64,000 nt of DNA from Gamsiella multidivaricata (lineage: Eukaryota > Mortierellomycota > Mortierellomycetes > Mortierellales > Mortierellaceae). The notes beneath the pieces were generated by a model. It saw only the letters and a list, made by a program, of their open reading frames with translations, did no database searches and had not been told where the DNA came from. This document shows, piece by piece, positions 12,505 to 23,267 of the stretch. Position 1 is the stretch's first letter. Every line of letters starts with the position of its first letter. A program made the translations under genes and the position numbers. The DNA lies in contig NW_026251767.1 of assembly GCF_025024155.1 (NCBI RefSeq), positions 124,001 through 188,000 on the forward strand. Direction: 5' to 3'.

Positions 12505-14337
12505 ATGACGGAAAGCAGAGCATTTGCGGCCATGGTCTCGTCGCCGACAAAAGGCGGCCTGACCTCGGCTCCTTCGAAATCCGCTTCCTCTTTTCGTTTC
12601 CCCACCTCCCTCCCTACCACCACCTCCTCTTCTCCTTCCGCTTCATTGGACACTCACGCATCTCCCTCGACCTTTCAGCAGCTTTTGTCATATCTTCCGT
12701 TCCTGTCATCCTCCTCTTCCAGCCGATCGACACCTAGCATCAATTCCTCACGTCCGCACACCTCCTCACGCCCTTGTTGTTCAGCTCGAACCTGTTTGTC
12801 CTACTGTTGTTCAACCCCGGAGACGCTAAAGTCTTTTTCACACTCGGGGCCCTCTTCTACAGTCAATCTTCGGCCAAAGAACTACTATTCTAAGCGACAG
12901 CGATTTATATCGAGCAGTCAGCACGCCCATTCCATGTTTTTGCCGACATCGTCTGCTTCTCATTCGGACAGCGGGAGCGACAGGGACGAACTGCAGCAAC
13001 TAGATTCATCTTTTGAATCACTCCAGCGACATTCACCACTTTACAGGCGCTCACGTTCTGCAAGTACAAATAACTCAGCGACAATAACCACTACCACAAT
13101 AACGACCACTACCACGACTACAGCAAGGCCCAGATCCTCGACCCACTCTATGGCGCCTTCACCGGATTTGTCGCCTGCGGAGACCAACACGACGATACCC
13201 GGAAACAAAAGTCGACGACCTGCGCTCGGATTAGTCGCGGATGGACCCTATCTGTTTCTGTTCGACGTTGCCCTGTCTCTTTACTACCCTATTCGAGCGT
13301 TGATCCTCTTTGTGCTCGGCTTTGTCTTCTCACTGATCATTGACCACCTACAAACTCAACACCAGCTCGTGGAATATCCAAGCAACGTGCCTCATCTCTG
13401 GGACACAGCCTCGTGGCTTCCTCCGACCTGTGGAGCGTCCGCGGTCCTGATCGGCACTATTTATCCACTCGGGGATTACCTCTGGTGGGGCAGACGCGTC
13501 CGGCGCAACGGTCGGGACTGGTCCAGTGTTATGAGGTAAAATACCTTGGGTTGGGGGATCACACTCGGCTGCGAAAACATCGAATGATTACTCTGAGACC
13601 GTCCATCTGTACTAACCGACCATCGCTCTCTTAATTTTTTTTTTTTTTTTTTTAAAAAAACAGATGCTTGGGTGGATTCATTGGCGTGAACTATGCAGCA
13701 TCGAAGCTGCCGATGACTAGCAGTCTGCAGGTTTCCTGCACGCTGGCGTTGATTTCGGTGGCACTCTGGTTCCTCTTTGACAGGACGGTCCATGGGTTTG
13801 TGATCTCGCTGACAGTTGCATCCATGGGGACGACGGTTGCGTATTTCTTGGTCCTGAATGGCTGGTATAGGTATGTGCTTTTTATTGCTTGTTTGTGGTT
13901 TTTTATTATTATGATCCGCATCTCCTTTGTCCTCCGGGGTGAGCATTTTTTTTATTTCATTTTATGCTGCATCCCTCGGGCATGCAACGACCAAGGCGGC
14001 CCCTCGAAGACTGGGTCTTGGATGCATTTTTTTTTCTCGATTCTGGAGTGCGTCAGCCGTGAACTTCGGTGCCATGGTTCACTTGTTCGGTTCCTGGAAG
14101 ATTACATAAAGAAAAAGGAATACTGTCTTGGAGTTGACAACTGAACTAATACAACTTTGTTCTCTTGATCGCTGTAGCTTTACGCGGGCAGACTTTTTTG
14201 GCGTCGGATCATGGATTCCTTGTATTTTATACTCGTCCTCGGTCTGTTTTGGAAGCATTGGCAGGCAGTTGGACGTTGTTCCTGAGGCATGGTATTATTC
14301 CAACGGCACCAATCGGATTCATGCAAAGTCAGAGTAA
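12505..14337 (+). CDS. Insig-like ER membrane protein
   Basis: Three exons: 12505-13535, 13664-13870, 14178-14337 (465 aa). Residues 1 to about 235 are Ser/Thr-rich and low complexity. The remainder is a multi-TM Insig domain: a first TM segment (FLFDVALSLYYPIRALILF), WLPPTCGASAVLIGTIYP, the conserved WSSVMRCLGGFIGVNYAASK spanning the first splice, an FDRTVHGF loop, and a last exon ending in SWIPCILYSSSVCFGSIGRQ. In animals and yeasts Insig/Nsg proteins hold SREBP-SCAP or stabilise and degrade HMG-CoA reductase in the ER, so a role in sterol control is expected. The long disordered N-terminus is unlike mammalian Insig and could carry regulatory phosphosites. Intron 1 carries a T(19) run just before its acceptor. 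Confidence 0.9.
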
Positions 14338-14834
14338 TCGTCAGAACCTCGAGCAAAAAAAAAAACAAAGAAGATCAAGGACAGGAATTCAGATGCAATG
14401 AAAGGACATGATATCGAGCCGGATTGAGGCATCCGCCTAACATTCACAATCAGCGACATGCCATGCACGCTTATACATCAACATTGTACACTAGTTTTTT
14501 ATATCGACACCGCTGTTACAGCCTCTAATACAACCGCGACAACAAGCACTCCAGAGCTAAGCTCTGGTTCCGATACTCTGATTATACTCGGATGTTCACG
14601 ATGTTAAAGGATTCAATTTTCTTTGGGTATGGTGGGGCTGCTGAGCAAAATCAAAGAAAAAGAGGGAGGGGATAGAGGATCATGTAGGCGCACAGGGCGT
14701 ATGACAAGTACAAATGACACGAGATCGCGTCCAATGCTCCTCATCGGATGTTGATCCAATGATTTCAACGACCTTGTTCTCTCATTCGCCATCCTGACTC
14801 ACACCCACCACTGCGACCCAGTGTTTTCTTTGAT
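14338..14834. other. Intergenic spacer between Insig and LITAF genes
   Basis: No open frame of note and no repeats. It should hold the 3' end of the Insig gene and the promoter of the LITAF gene. I see no clear TATA box. Confidence 0.4.
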
Positions 14835-15667
14835 ATGAATAACAAGAAAGTAAACTACAGTCGTCTGCCAGAAGATGACGACGACGACGGCGTCAACAAC
14901 GCCCAACCACCACCATACACACCTTCAGAGGCTCCATCTTCTCCCTACATCACACCTGGGCCAGCAGCGCCCTTCGGCTCCCCCAATGTACCCAGCTCTT
15001 CTTCCACGGAACTCTACCCCACGCTGCAGTATATGAATCCGCAACCGTTCGTCCAGTCAGGTATCTCTCCTTCTTCTGGCTATCAAGCGCCGCCGCATGG
15101 CCACTTGCATCAGTATCCCCAACAGCTGTATCCTCAACAGCTGCATCCTCAACAGCTGCATCCTCAACAGCAGCAACTTATGCCTCCACCACACACCATA
15201 TACCACCCGCCAACGAATTCACAGATTACGAATGTCGTGGGACCTCCCATGATTTTGATGCGACCACCTGCGAGGATCGAGGAGTTAAGGAATAACCCCG
15301 GACTTGTGGTCTGCCAGCACTGTCGCCATTTAGTGCAGACAGAGACTTTGCCCGAAAATGGTAAGGTTTTACAATCCAGGCACATTAAGAAAACAACGTG
15401 GTCCACATGGGCTCTTGCGCTAATCAATCGCCATCCTGAAATCTGCGCTTTGTATGTTGTATTATGTGTATAAAAATAGGATCGTGCACGTACCTGGGGG
15501 TCTTGATCTTGCTGCTTGCAGGAGTCTCGTCATGCGGATGTTGTCTACTTCCGCTGTGTATGACCTCGTGGAAGGATATCATGCACTCGTGTCCGAACTG
15601 TCAGGAGGATATCGGGCTGTATTCGCGGAGCAAGGGGAGGACCTATCCGGTCAGGCGCCTAGACTGA
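14835..15667 (+). CDS. LITAF-domain protein
   Basis: Two exons, 14835-15360 and 15480-15667 (237 aa). The N-terminal 150 residues are Pro/Gln/Tyr-rich, with a PPPY motif near residue 27 that could bind WW domains of Nedd4/Rsp5-type ubiquitin ligases, and a tandem QLHPQ repeat. The LITAF domain begins with CQHC, has a short hydrophobic membrane-inserting stretch (GVLILLLAGVSSCGCCLLPLC) and closes with HSCPNC, giving the two zinc-binding CxxC knuckles. The second acceptor was chosen because it restores the hydrophobic stretch; a later AG at 15521 would delete it. LITAF proteins sit on the cytosolic face of endosomes and lysosomes and act in sorting. Confidence 0.88.
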
Positions 15668-17484
15668 ACAAGGAAGGGGTCTCCAAAGGATTCCTGGGCA
15701 TTTGCCAAGTATACAGCTTAAAGTCATGTCCACTCTATCCAATAGTTTGCTCCGCACTCAGAGAAAGAGGGTCGAGATATTGTTGTTACTTTCAGTCTTG
15801 TAAAAAGATAAATTTTTGCAAACGCAGAATATCCACTGAAGACACACGCATGCATGCTGCAGTTATCGACAGCTGTTGAACACGGATCTTACTAACGTTT
15901 TATTTAAAGGTAGCAGATTAGGACGCTTATCTTGTCTCCAAAAACAAAAGTCCTTTGGCTTGAGTGCTGGTCAGCCATTACGCTATATGCCGACACACGA
16001 GAGCGTTGCTTTTTCAGCGTTATGAATCCCTGAGGTCTCCAGATTGCTGGACATGCTTCTAACTATAGTTGGAGTTCATCATGCCTTACTGCGTTCGATG
16101 TGAACTCTTGAAAGAAATGGATGGTTAAAGGACGCATACCTGCACTCCTCCCTCGCCTTCACATTTGTACCGCCAACCATTTTGTCATCCTTCACACAAA
16201 GAGTCAGTGCTATTGTACTGTTGCTCTGTTTGAACGCTGCACGGTATAGATATGCAGTGGCCTGGAACCATTTAGCGCCTACCCCCAAATATTGCTCTTC
16301 AACCCATATTTGCGTGGACAAGGCATTGCATTATGGTGGTCGTTGATGAGAGTAAGTTGGGTGGAGCGGAGACCATGACCGCAGTCCATTCTTGGTGCTC
16401 GCTACCTGTATTGGACGGCCAGCGGCAGTGGCCTGGGCTTACGAGGTGTAGAATTGTAAGTATTTCTGAACCCTCTCAGGCAACTGCAAGGCGTGGATCT
16501 TCCTGCTGCCGTTGTTGATCGCTAATGTGAGGCTGAGTTCCTTGTTGCGGTCCAGAGACAGTATTCGCTGTGTGCTGGCTTGAAGGGTACATGTCTGCCA
16601 CGATTTTGGATGTTATTGATGGTGGACCAAGGGTAGAGTCGGTCAGGGGACCAGAGGAAGCATTTCATTTTTTGCTTGGTGTCTCTTCAAGGCCTTGCCG
16701 AGTGTTATTCCTGTATGGTACTCGATTTTCCTGGGTACCGGCCTGTATTATGTCAATCAAAGGTCACTAAGGCCGTTTTTTGATGATCCTTGATGATCGC
16801 CATCGCTATAGCAGTCATTTGCCGTTCTATAACGCGAGCTTATTTTTTATCATTATCATCGGCCAAGAACTCGACGAAATCCTTGCTGTTCATAGCGCAC
16901 TTGGCATCTTCAAAAACCGGTCGAGCACTTTTCCACAGGGTACAACGCTCTTCAGGCTTGTGGTTGACGCGGGTGGGAATGATGACGGTATCGGGGGCTG
17001 TTCAGCATCAAAACTTTTGAAAAACCTGCTGATCCGCGCCGAAGATTGCCATGTTCAGTTGTTGGTGGCAGTTGAAGTTGAATATTGAAAAGAGAGGGGA
17101 TGGGAAAGGGAAAAAAAGTGTGCGTGTATGTGTCGACGACGGAGATATTGTACATCATCCAAGGTGTGAGGCAAGTCTTTTATGCGCTGCAAAGAGTGAC
17201 ATCCAACAAGGAAGAAATACTTGATATATCTTTACTCAAAGATACTGAAGCCAGATCTGGTACTGCAGCAGCCTCGACACAATTGACTTTTTTTTTTTGG
17301 AGGCTAGGCAGGGACCGAATAAGGACAAGGGTCGAACAATGGCCTAAAATTAAGGGTACCTGGGTATGGGCTCCATCTAAAATGAAGACAACAGAGGGTA
17401 TCCGAAAGCACACCCAACCACTCAGTCACTCAGTATCTCGACGAACAGCCGTGCAGGAATTACGAGAATAGCATCAGGAGGGTC
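15668..17484. other. 1.8 kb spacer with a possible gene remnant on the minus strand
   Basis: No complete gene. On the minus strand, about 17050-16840, short protein-like segments occur (MAIFGADQQVFQKF; CTLWKSARPVFEDAKCAMNS followed by DFVEFLADDN and a stop), but they lie in different frames separated by stops, so any gene here is broken. The family is not recognised. The rest shows no signal. Confidence 0.3.
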
Positions 17485-20205
17485 ATGAGCATCTCGATCG
17501 ACTCGAATGAGGGCGGACCGATTGAGGGTCTTTTTGGCAGTCTTGTTGAGCAACGTGTCGGGCATCGGGAATTCGACCAGGACGATGAGTTTGGACACGG
17601 GCGGCGCCCAAGCGAGGGCAGCGACAGTACCCGCTCTGATACCGATGACAGGCTGCTTGGTCAACCCTCTCAGAGACAAATGAGACCCACTACAAGGCCG
17701 AGCATCAGGGACTGGCTGAGAAATCCATGGGTCCCCTGGCGACAAGGGCCGGTAGCTGGCTCGCATTCTCACAGGACACAACTTGGTAGCAGCCATCATC
17801 GCGCTTCATGGTGGAACAGAAGACTCTATAGCCGTCTCTCTCACGGACTCATGCTCACAACACGCATAGCAGAAATATCACCATGGCGACTAATACCAGA
17901 TACAATCGGCTATTTACGGTCAATCATCTCGACATCAATAGCTGCTATCGTCAGCAGCAAACGACGGAAAAGCTGGTTTCTGAGTCTTATCTTGATCTCG
18001 CTTGTCTTGACAGTGTTCTCGGGAGGATATCTCTTAAGCCAGCTGCAGCACCACAAGGATCTTGGACCGCCAGCTACCCCTATAGCTGGAATCGGTAGCG
18101 ATATGGTGCTTGATCCGGGCTCTGGACCACGACGAGATCGCAATCGCGGGAAGAAGTATCAGTCGCCCAAGAAAGTGCCGAACAAGGGGAATGATAGCCC
18201 GAAGGATCCTAGCAGTGGCACGAAAACAAACCCTGGGTCAGATGGCAAGGACGAGTCAACAGAGGTGGAACAGCATAATGGATCGATTGGCGGCAGCAAT
18301 AGCACAGGGATCAAAAACCAGCCAGTCAAGACAGCACCCAGCAGCTCGACAGCCAGGATATGCAACCTGGAAGACCTTGCGAGCGGTCAATGGGTTAACA
18401 TCAAAACACAAGGCAAAGCCCCAGAGTGGAAACCGGACCAAGATTTGAGCTGGACGGGCTACGGTCGCAATGGATGCCGATCTAACATTTGGAACGAACG
18501 CTACCTCCTGACACCATCCGTTCTCGATAATACCACCACGCTCTATGGCACTGATTTGCTGCAGGCCGATCAGGAGCACGCCTGGCATCTGAAAAACTAC
18601 CACTGGCAGCCGGACCAAAGGCGGGACCGACAAAATCAGCGTCAGAGACAAGGACAGCCAGATCTGGGAGAATGCAGGCTGCCTAAGTTCGATGCGGAAG
18701 ACTTTGTGGAAGTGTTGAAAAGAGCACCCTTGGTAATGATCGGTGACAAGTTCTTGGAACAAGAATACCTCGCCATCGAGTGTCTGATCTTGGGGATGCA
18801 GAACCAGCTTTTGAGGGATTATCGGTCAGAGATTGCTGGATCCGACGTCGATGACAAGGCAGCGCTGAACTCATTGGAATATCGGATCGAATCCGAAAGT
18901 CCGCCTGTTGTCGAGTTCAAGATTGCTCCTGGATCTGACAGCCCACCGCACTCAGAGTCAAGGTCATCAACAGGAGCATCCAAGAGTCGGTCAGCAATCT
19001 ACAGAAAGGCCAAGCCGGGACAGATGCGACTTGTTGACAGAATATCCAACCTGACGCTCGTAACATTTATTCGCTCGGACGTTCTCTGGGATTCAGGGAT
19101 GTTGATAGGCCAGGTAGCGAAACATGCTCTGAAATCTACTACAGAGCTCTCCAACTTGGACACCGGTGGGCTCCATCCGGATTGCAAGCTTGTAGGAACA
19201 GTGCCACTTTGTGAACCAGCGAGCATTAGTATCCACGACGATCGGTCAAAGGGCTCTCAGAAGGTGAAGAACACAGCATCTCGATGGTGGCAATGGTTGG
19301 TAGGAGTGAAGGATACTGGATTATCAAGTAACGGATATGACCTAGGTGGGGCTTCTGAGAGCGAAATGTCAGTCGGATCGGACTTGGACCGCGATATAAT
19401 CAACCTAGAGTGGGCGCAGAGTCTTGATGATATTGTCAAAGACTCGGCTGCGCATCGAGAACAGGTATCAACACGAAGGGATTCAACTGAGGGTGATGCT
19501 GAGCGCAAACCTGTGGTCTTGGTCAGCAACGGGCACTTTTGGGAGTTCGATCCACGGGTCGCCATCAGTCTTACTCAAGAAAGGAGTAACAGGAAGATGA
19601 CCAAAGCGGATCAAGATCAGGTCAAGGACAGCCAGGATAAGCGCAGGAAGTTGTTGCGGCAGCGGTATACGATGGTCATGACCAACATGCTGGACTATAT
19701 CAAAGCGAATTATCCAGATCTGAGGGTCATCACCCAGACGAGTGTTCGGCACAGTGCATGCGAGCCGGCATCGCTGAGCACCGCCGACAAGGCTTTTCAA
19801 GATGCTAAGGAGCAAGAGGCTGCCCTTTTGAATGCTCTGACCAAGGTAAAGTACATATAGGTATGCGTACAGCAGCAGACCGTTATGCGATGGAAGCCAT
19901 CGCGATTATGGACTAATGGCCTGTGCTTTCTTATGACAGACCGTAGTAGCTCGGATGCAGGATCCTCTTTACTCATTCATGGACACCACATTCCTGCGAG
20001 TCTTCAAGGACTCTATCGCAAACAATCCACACTGCAGCAGCTTCATGATGCCAGGTAAGGGAATTGGCCTTTAGCATGCCATGGTGGTCTTGAGCTTTTC
20101 TTCAGACAACATTTATTGACGCATTGTTTTGTCATGTTCTTATTAGGACCCTTGGATATCCTGGTGCATCATCTCTACGGAGAACTCTTTAGGCTCGACC
20201 TGTAA
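17485..20205 (+). CDS. Membrane-anchored PC-esterase/TBL-like protein without the GDS serine
   Basis: Three exons: 17485-19845, 19940-20054, 20147-20205 (844 aa). A disordered N-terminus is followed by one TM segment at about 162-184 (FLSLILISLVLTVFSGGYLL), implying type II topology with a luminal C-terminal domain. The luminal part opens with CNLEDLASGQWV, like the C-x-G-x-W block of TBL/PC-esterase proteins, then PLVMIGDKFLEQEY at about 416-429, where family members have a GDS nucleophile; here position 422 is Lys. The C-terminal part has PHCSSFMMPGPLD, resembling the terminal DxxH-x-C-x-PGP-D block, but the Asp/His spacing is not canonical. Catalytic activity is therefore doubtful. Relatives O-acetylate or deacetylate cell-wall or capsule polysaccharides in the Golgi. 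Family assignment is moderate. Confidence 0.7.
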
Positions 20206-20206
20206 A

Positions 20207-20225
20207 TTGTAATAATAGTAATAGC

Positions 20226-20262
<37 letters not shown>

Positions 20263-20279
20263 GTAGTAATAATAATAAT
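20207..20279. repeat. (AAT)n microsatellite
   Basis: Interrupted AAT/TAG trinucleotide array immediately after the stop codon of the PC-esterase-like gene, so it probably lies in that gene's 3'UTR. Core run is about 15 uninterrupted AAT units. Confidence 0.9.
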
Positions 20280-20979
20280 GAGTGCTATATTCCTACGTCC
20301 CTGAACACTCTACTGCGTTGCGTTATGGGTTAGCCAACTGTGCAGACAATTCAGGTTCCAGCAATGGACGCGTCGAAAGGATCAACCCAGTTTTCAATCA
20401 CCAAATGCCTACTGCAAATACAAGGAGGAGCTTAGCGAGGAAAGCCCCGTCCACTTTACTCGTTAGATGATATTAAAAGTTGATAAAGGACGAGGTCAGG
20501 GGCAGGGGTTGCAACGGGGGTACATAGGGATGTGTAAGCAGGATCGAATGCCGTGTTGGTCACACGAAGACGAGGAGTTTTTTTTGTCATACAAAAATCC
20601 ACCTGATGTCGATGCCGCTGTTTATTGTTTGTTGGTGTCGCTGCACTTTGCCCCTTTTTTGTTCCTGTCCGCCTTGACCCTCGTCAGTTCGTCACCGCGC
20701 CATGCGGACAGACAGGGACAGCAAAGACAGGAGTAACTCTTGTTCCACCTCCACCTCTCGCTCGACCTCCCTGCCTACTTGTCGTTCTACACTGCAGCCC
20801 ATCTCCTCCTCTCACCCCGAGCTTTGCCCTCGACACTCTTTTACCATCGCACTATCCGCATTGCACACCATCCATCCCACTCCTGGCTGAGCCCAGGATA
20901 TATCTGACGGCAAAATCATCACTCCATTTCGCGAAGGCATTGCGCTGAAAAGTAAAGTGTGAGGTGCTGTGCAAGGACC
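20280..20979. other. Promoter region of the TM/Iml2 locus
   Basis: Small overlapping frames only. 20740-20900 is C/T-rich, as at other gene starts in this window, and probably represents promoter and leader for the gene starting at 20980. Confidence 0.4.
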
Positions 20980-23173
20980 ATGTCAACCACCGCGACAACT
21001 CCGCCCTCAAGCTCTAGTTCCAGGGCCAGAGACAGGCTCCCCCAACCAATATCGCACCAACAGCAGCTGTCCTTACTCCAACAACACCAGCCATTTCCCT
21101 CTTCCACCTCCTCATTTTCAATCAGACATTCGACCTGCTCCTCAAGCCTGCTTGGCCCGAACGACTCTGCGAGAATATCTCTCCTGCAAGGAACCAGCGC
21201 AAGCTCCAACGGCAGCAGCAGCAACTTTAATTTCTCCAGTCAATACAATGGCCAGCCATCCAGTTTCGATCGTCGAGTGCCACCACGCAACTACAACCTT
21301 TTTGACCCTATAACATCGTTATCCTCTAACGGCGCAGGGACACAGGGTGCTAATGGCGCATCAAGAGCCGGTGGAAGGACCTGGATCCGATCGAGGGGGT
21401 CAGCTGCTCACGACGCGTTCCTTCAGGACTCGGCATCTGATCTCAACTCGCTCTATACCATCGATAGCACAACCCCAGCTCTCACTGATCCGGATGACTC
21501 GGTGGACGATGGAGCGTCGTATTTTGGGACATCCGGACAGGATTATTTGCTGAAGCAGAAAAGAGCTTGGCGGTCAAAGATGATATGCTGGTTGGACCTG
21601 ATTATCCTAATTGTGTTCACAGCAATGGCTGGCTTACACGGACCAGTGACAGGCGGAGAGGGACAGGCACCAGAAGGAACATGGACATGGAGCTGGGAAA
21701 AGGTAGCATGGCCATTGACAGTCATGGCTATCGTACGCATTTCGACGATGGCATTCACGGTTCGTTACAGTGACGGGAACTACAATGCCGTGGTCATCTT
21801 TATTTGCGTGGTATGTATCATACTATGGGAAAACAGGCCAAGTATGAAACCTTGTATTATCGATCTTGGTCGATTAATCCCTGCCTTGCAATAACCCTAC
21901 TAGCTAATTACCTTGCGTACAATGTTCGAGGTCAACATGGTCATACAGCATCGTCTCGAGATCACTGCTACGCTCATCGCGCAGTATGCTGTATCTGTGG
22001 TCCTGACACAACTTCATTGGATCTCATATTCCGCTCACACACCCATGTCTGCGACTCTTGCTTATGCATACGATCCACACTTGAGCGACAGCATCACATT
22101 CTCGCGCGAGTCCCGATATATCGGAGCAATCTCTCATAGCCGGACACAGGCATTGCGGCGGGGTACATCATACGGAACAATGGGCAGTTCTCCGTTTGAT
22201 GCCGTGCAGGAGCAGGATGAGGAACAGGAGGATGACCCAGATATGTTTATCAAAGTGAATATCGACCGCAAAAAATCAACCTCCGTTACTGCTCGCACTC
22301 GTGAGATGGATGACGGAAGCGATGAAGACGATGGTGGAGCTGGCAATGGTGATTTTCGTGGCGAGGGGGATGGCGACGAAGATGGCGGAGAGGACCAGGA
22401 CATGGCCACGTTACTAGCATTTCAGGATGCACGGAGACAGCAGGTCTACGCCTTCTCGCCCACAGCATCCTCTTCGGTCATTCCTCCTCGATCCATTCTA
22501 TCGCCTCAGGCATTACCTAATGACTCTTCCAATATGAATCGGGCGCCGCTCTCATGGACACTTCAGAGACAACAGGACTCCTCATCTTCGTACGATATGC
22601 GACTGGCGGCAGCAGGTGCTTCGGGTGCGGCAGCTGTATCTGGCGGATTGACTATGGGATATGCGCCGAGGAAGCGATCCTTGCGCTCGAATCTCGATCC
22701 CAACGGGACAGGAAGGAGGACATGGACTGGTGGCCATAATATCATTTATTCGGGCATCTTTGTCGAGGACTCGGATGATGAGATGGACCTTGGCCAAGGA
22801 GTAGGAGACGTCTCTGCGGTATTACAGGACGATGACCAAGGGGAAGGAAATGGCACATACGACTCACATAAGCAGCTGGAATTCGATGATACTATCAAGG
22901 CGGAGCTCAACGACACCACCATGACAGCACTTGATAATTCAAAAGAGAGCGAACCGCTTGCAGATGAACTACAGTCTGAAGTAAAAATCGACATTAGCCT
23001 CTCAGGATCAGTCATTACTGTAGAGGAGCCATCACAGACGCGACTATCGACACTTCTCGAACCCGTTCCTGGTTTGCTGGATGATCATGTGGAGCATCGA
23101 AGATATCCTCATTTTGAGGAGCCGGCTGTTGAAAGAGAAAAAATAGGCACAGCGATCGATGCGTCAGAAGGAG
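20980..23173 (+). CDS. Multi-TM N-terminal section, exons 1-2 of a probable fusion with Iml2
   Basis: Exons 20980-21810 and 21904-23173. The first 180 residues are Ser/Gln-rich. Four hydrophobic segments follow: CWLDLIILIVFTAMAGLHG, VAWPLTVMAIVRIS, AVVIFICVLITL across the splice, and ITATLIAQYAVSVVLTQLHW. A long acidic, disordered cytosolic region comes next. I do not recognise a family. If read through, exon 2 stops at 23185-23187 and gives a protein of about 700 aa. If the GTATGA donor at 23174 is used with the acceptor at 23267 (93-bp intron containing CTAAC and ACTAATACAG), the frame continues into the Iml2-like ORF. No CT-rich promoter separates the two, which favours the splice. Confidence 0.6.
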
Positions 23174-23267
23174 GTATGACAGTGTAGACCGCCAGCCAAC
23201 GTGCCAACGTAGTAGCACGTTAGATGCAAACCAAAGGCTAACTGTATCGTTTTAATAACTAATACAG

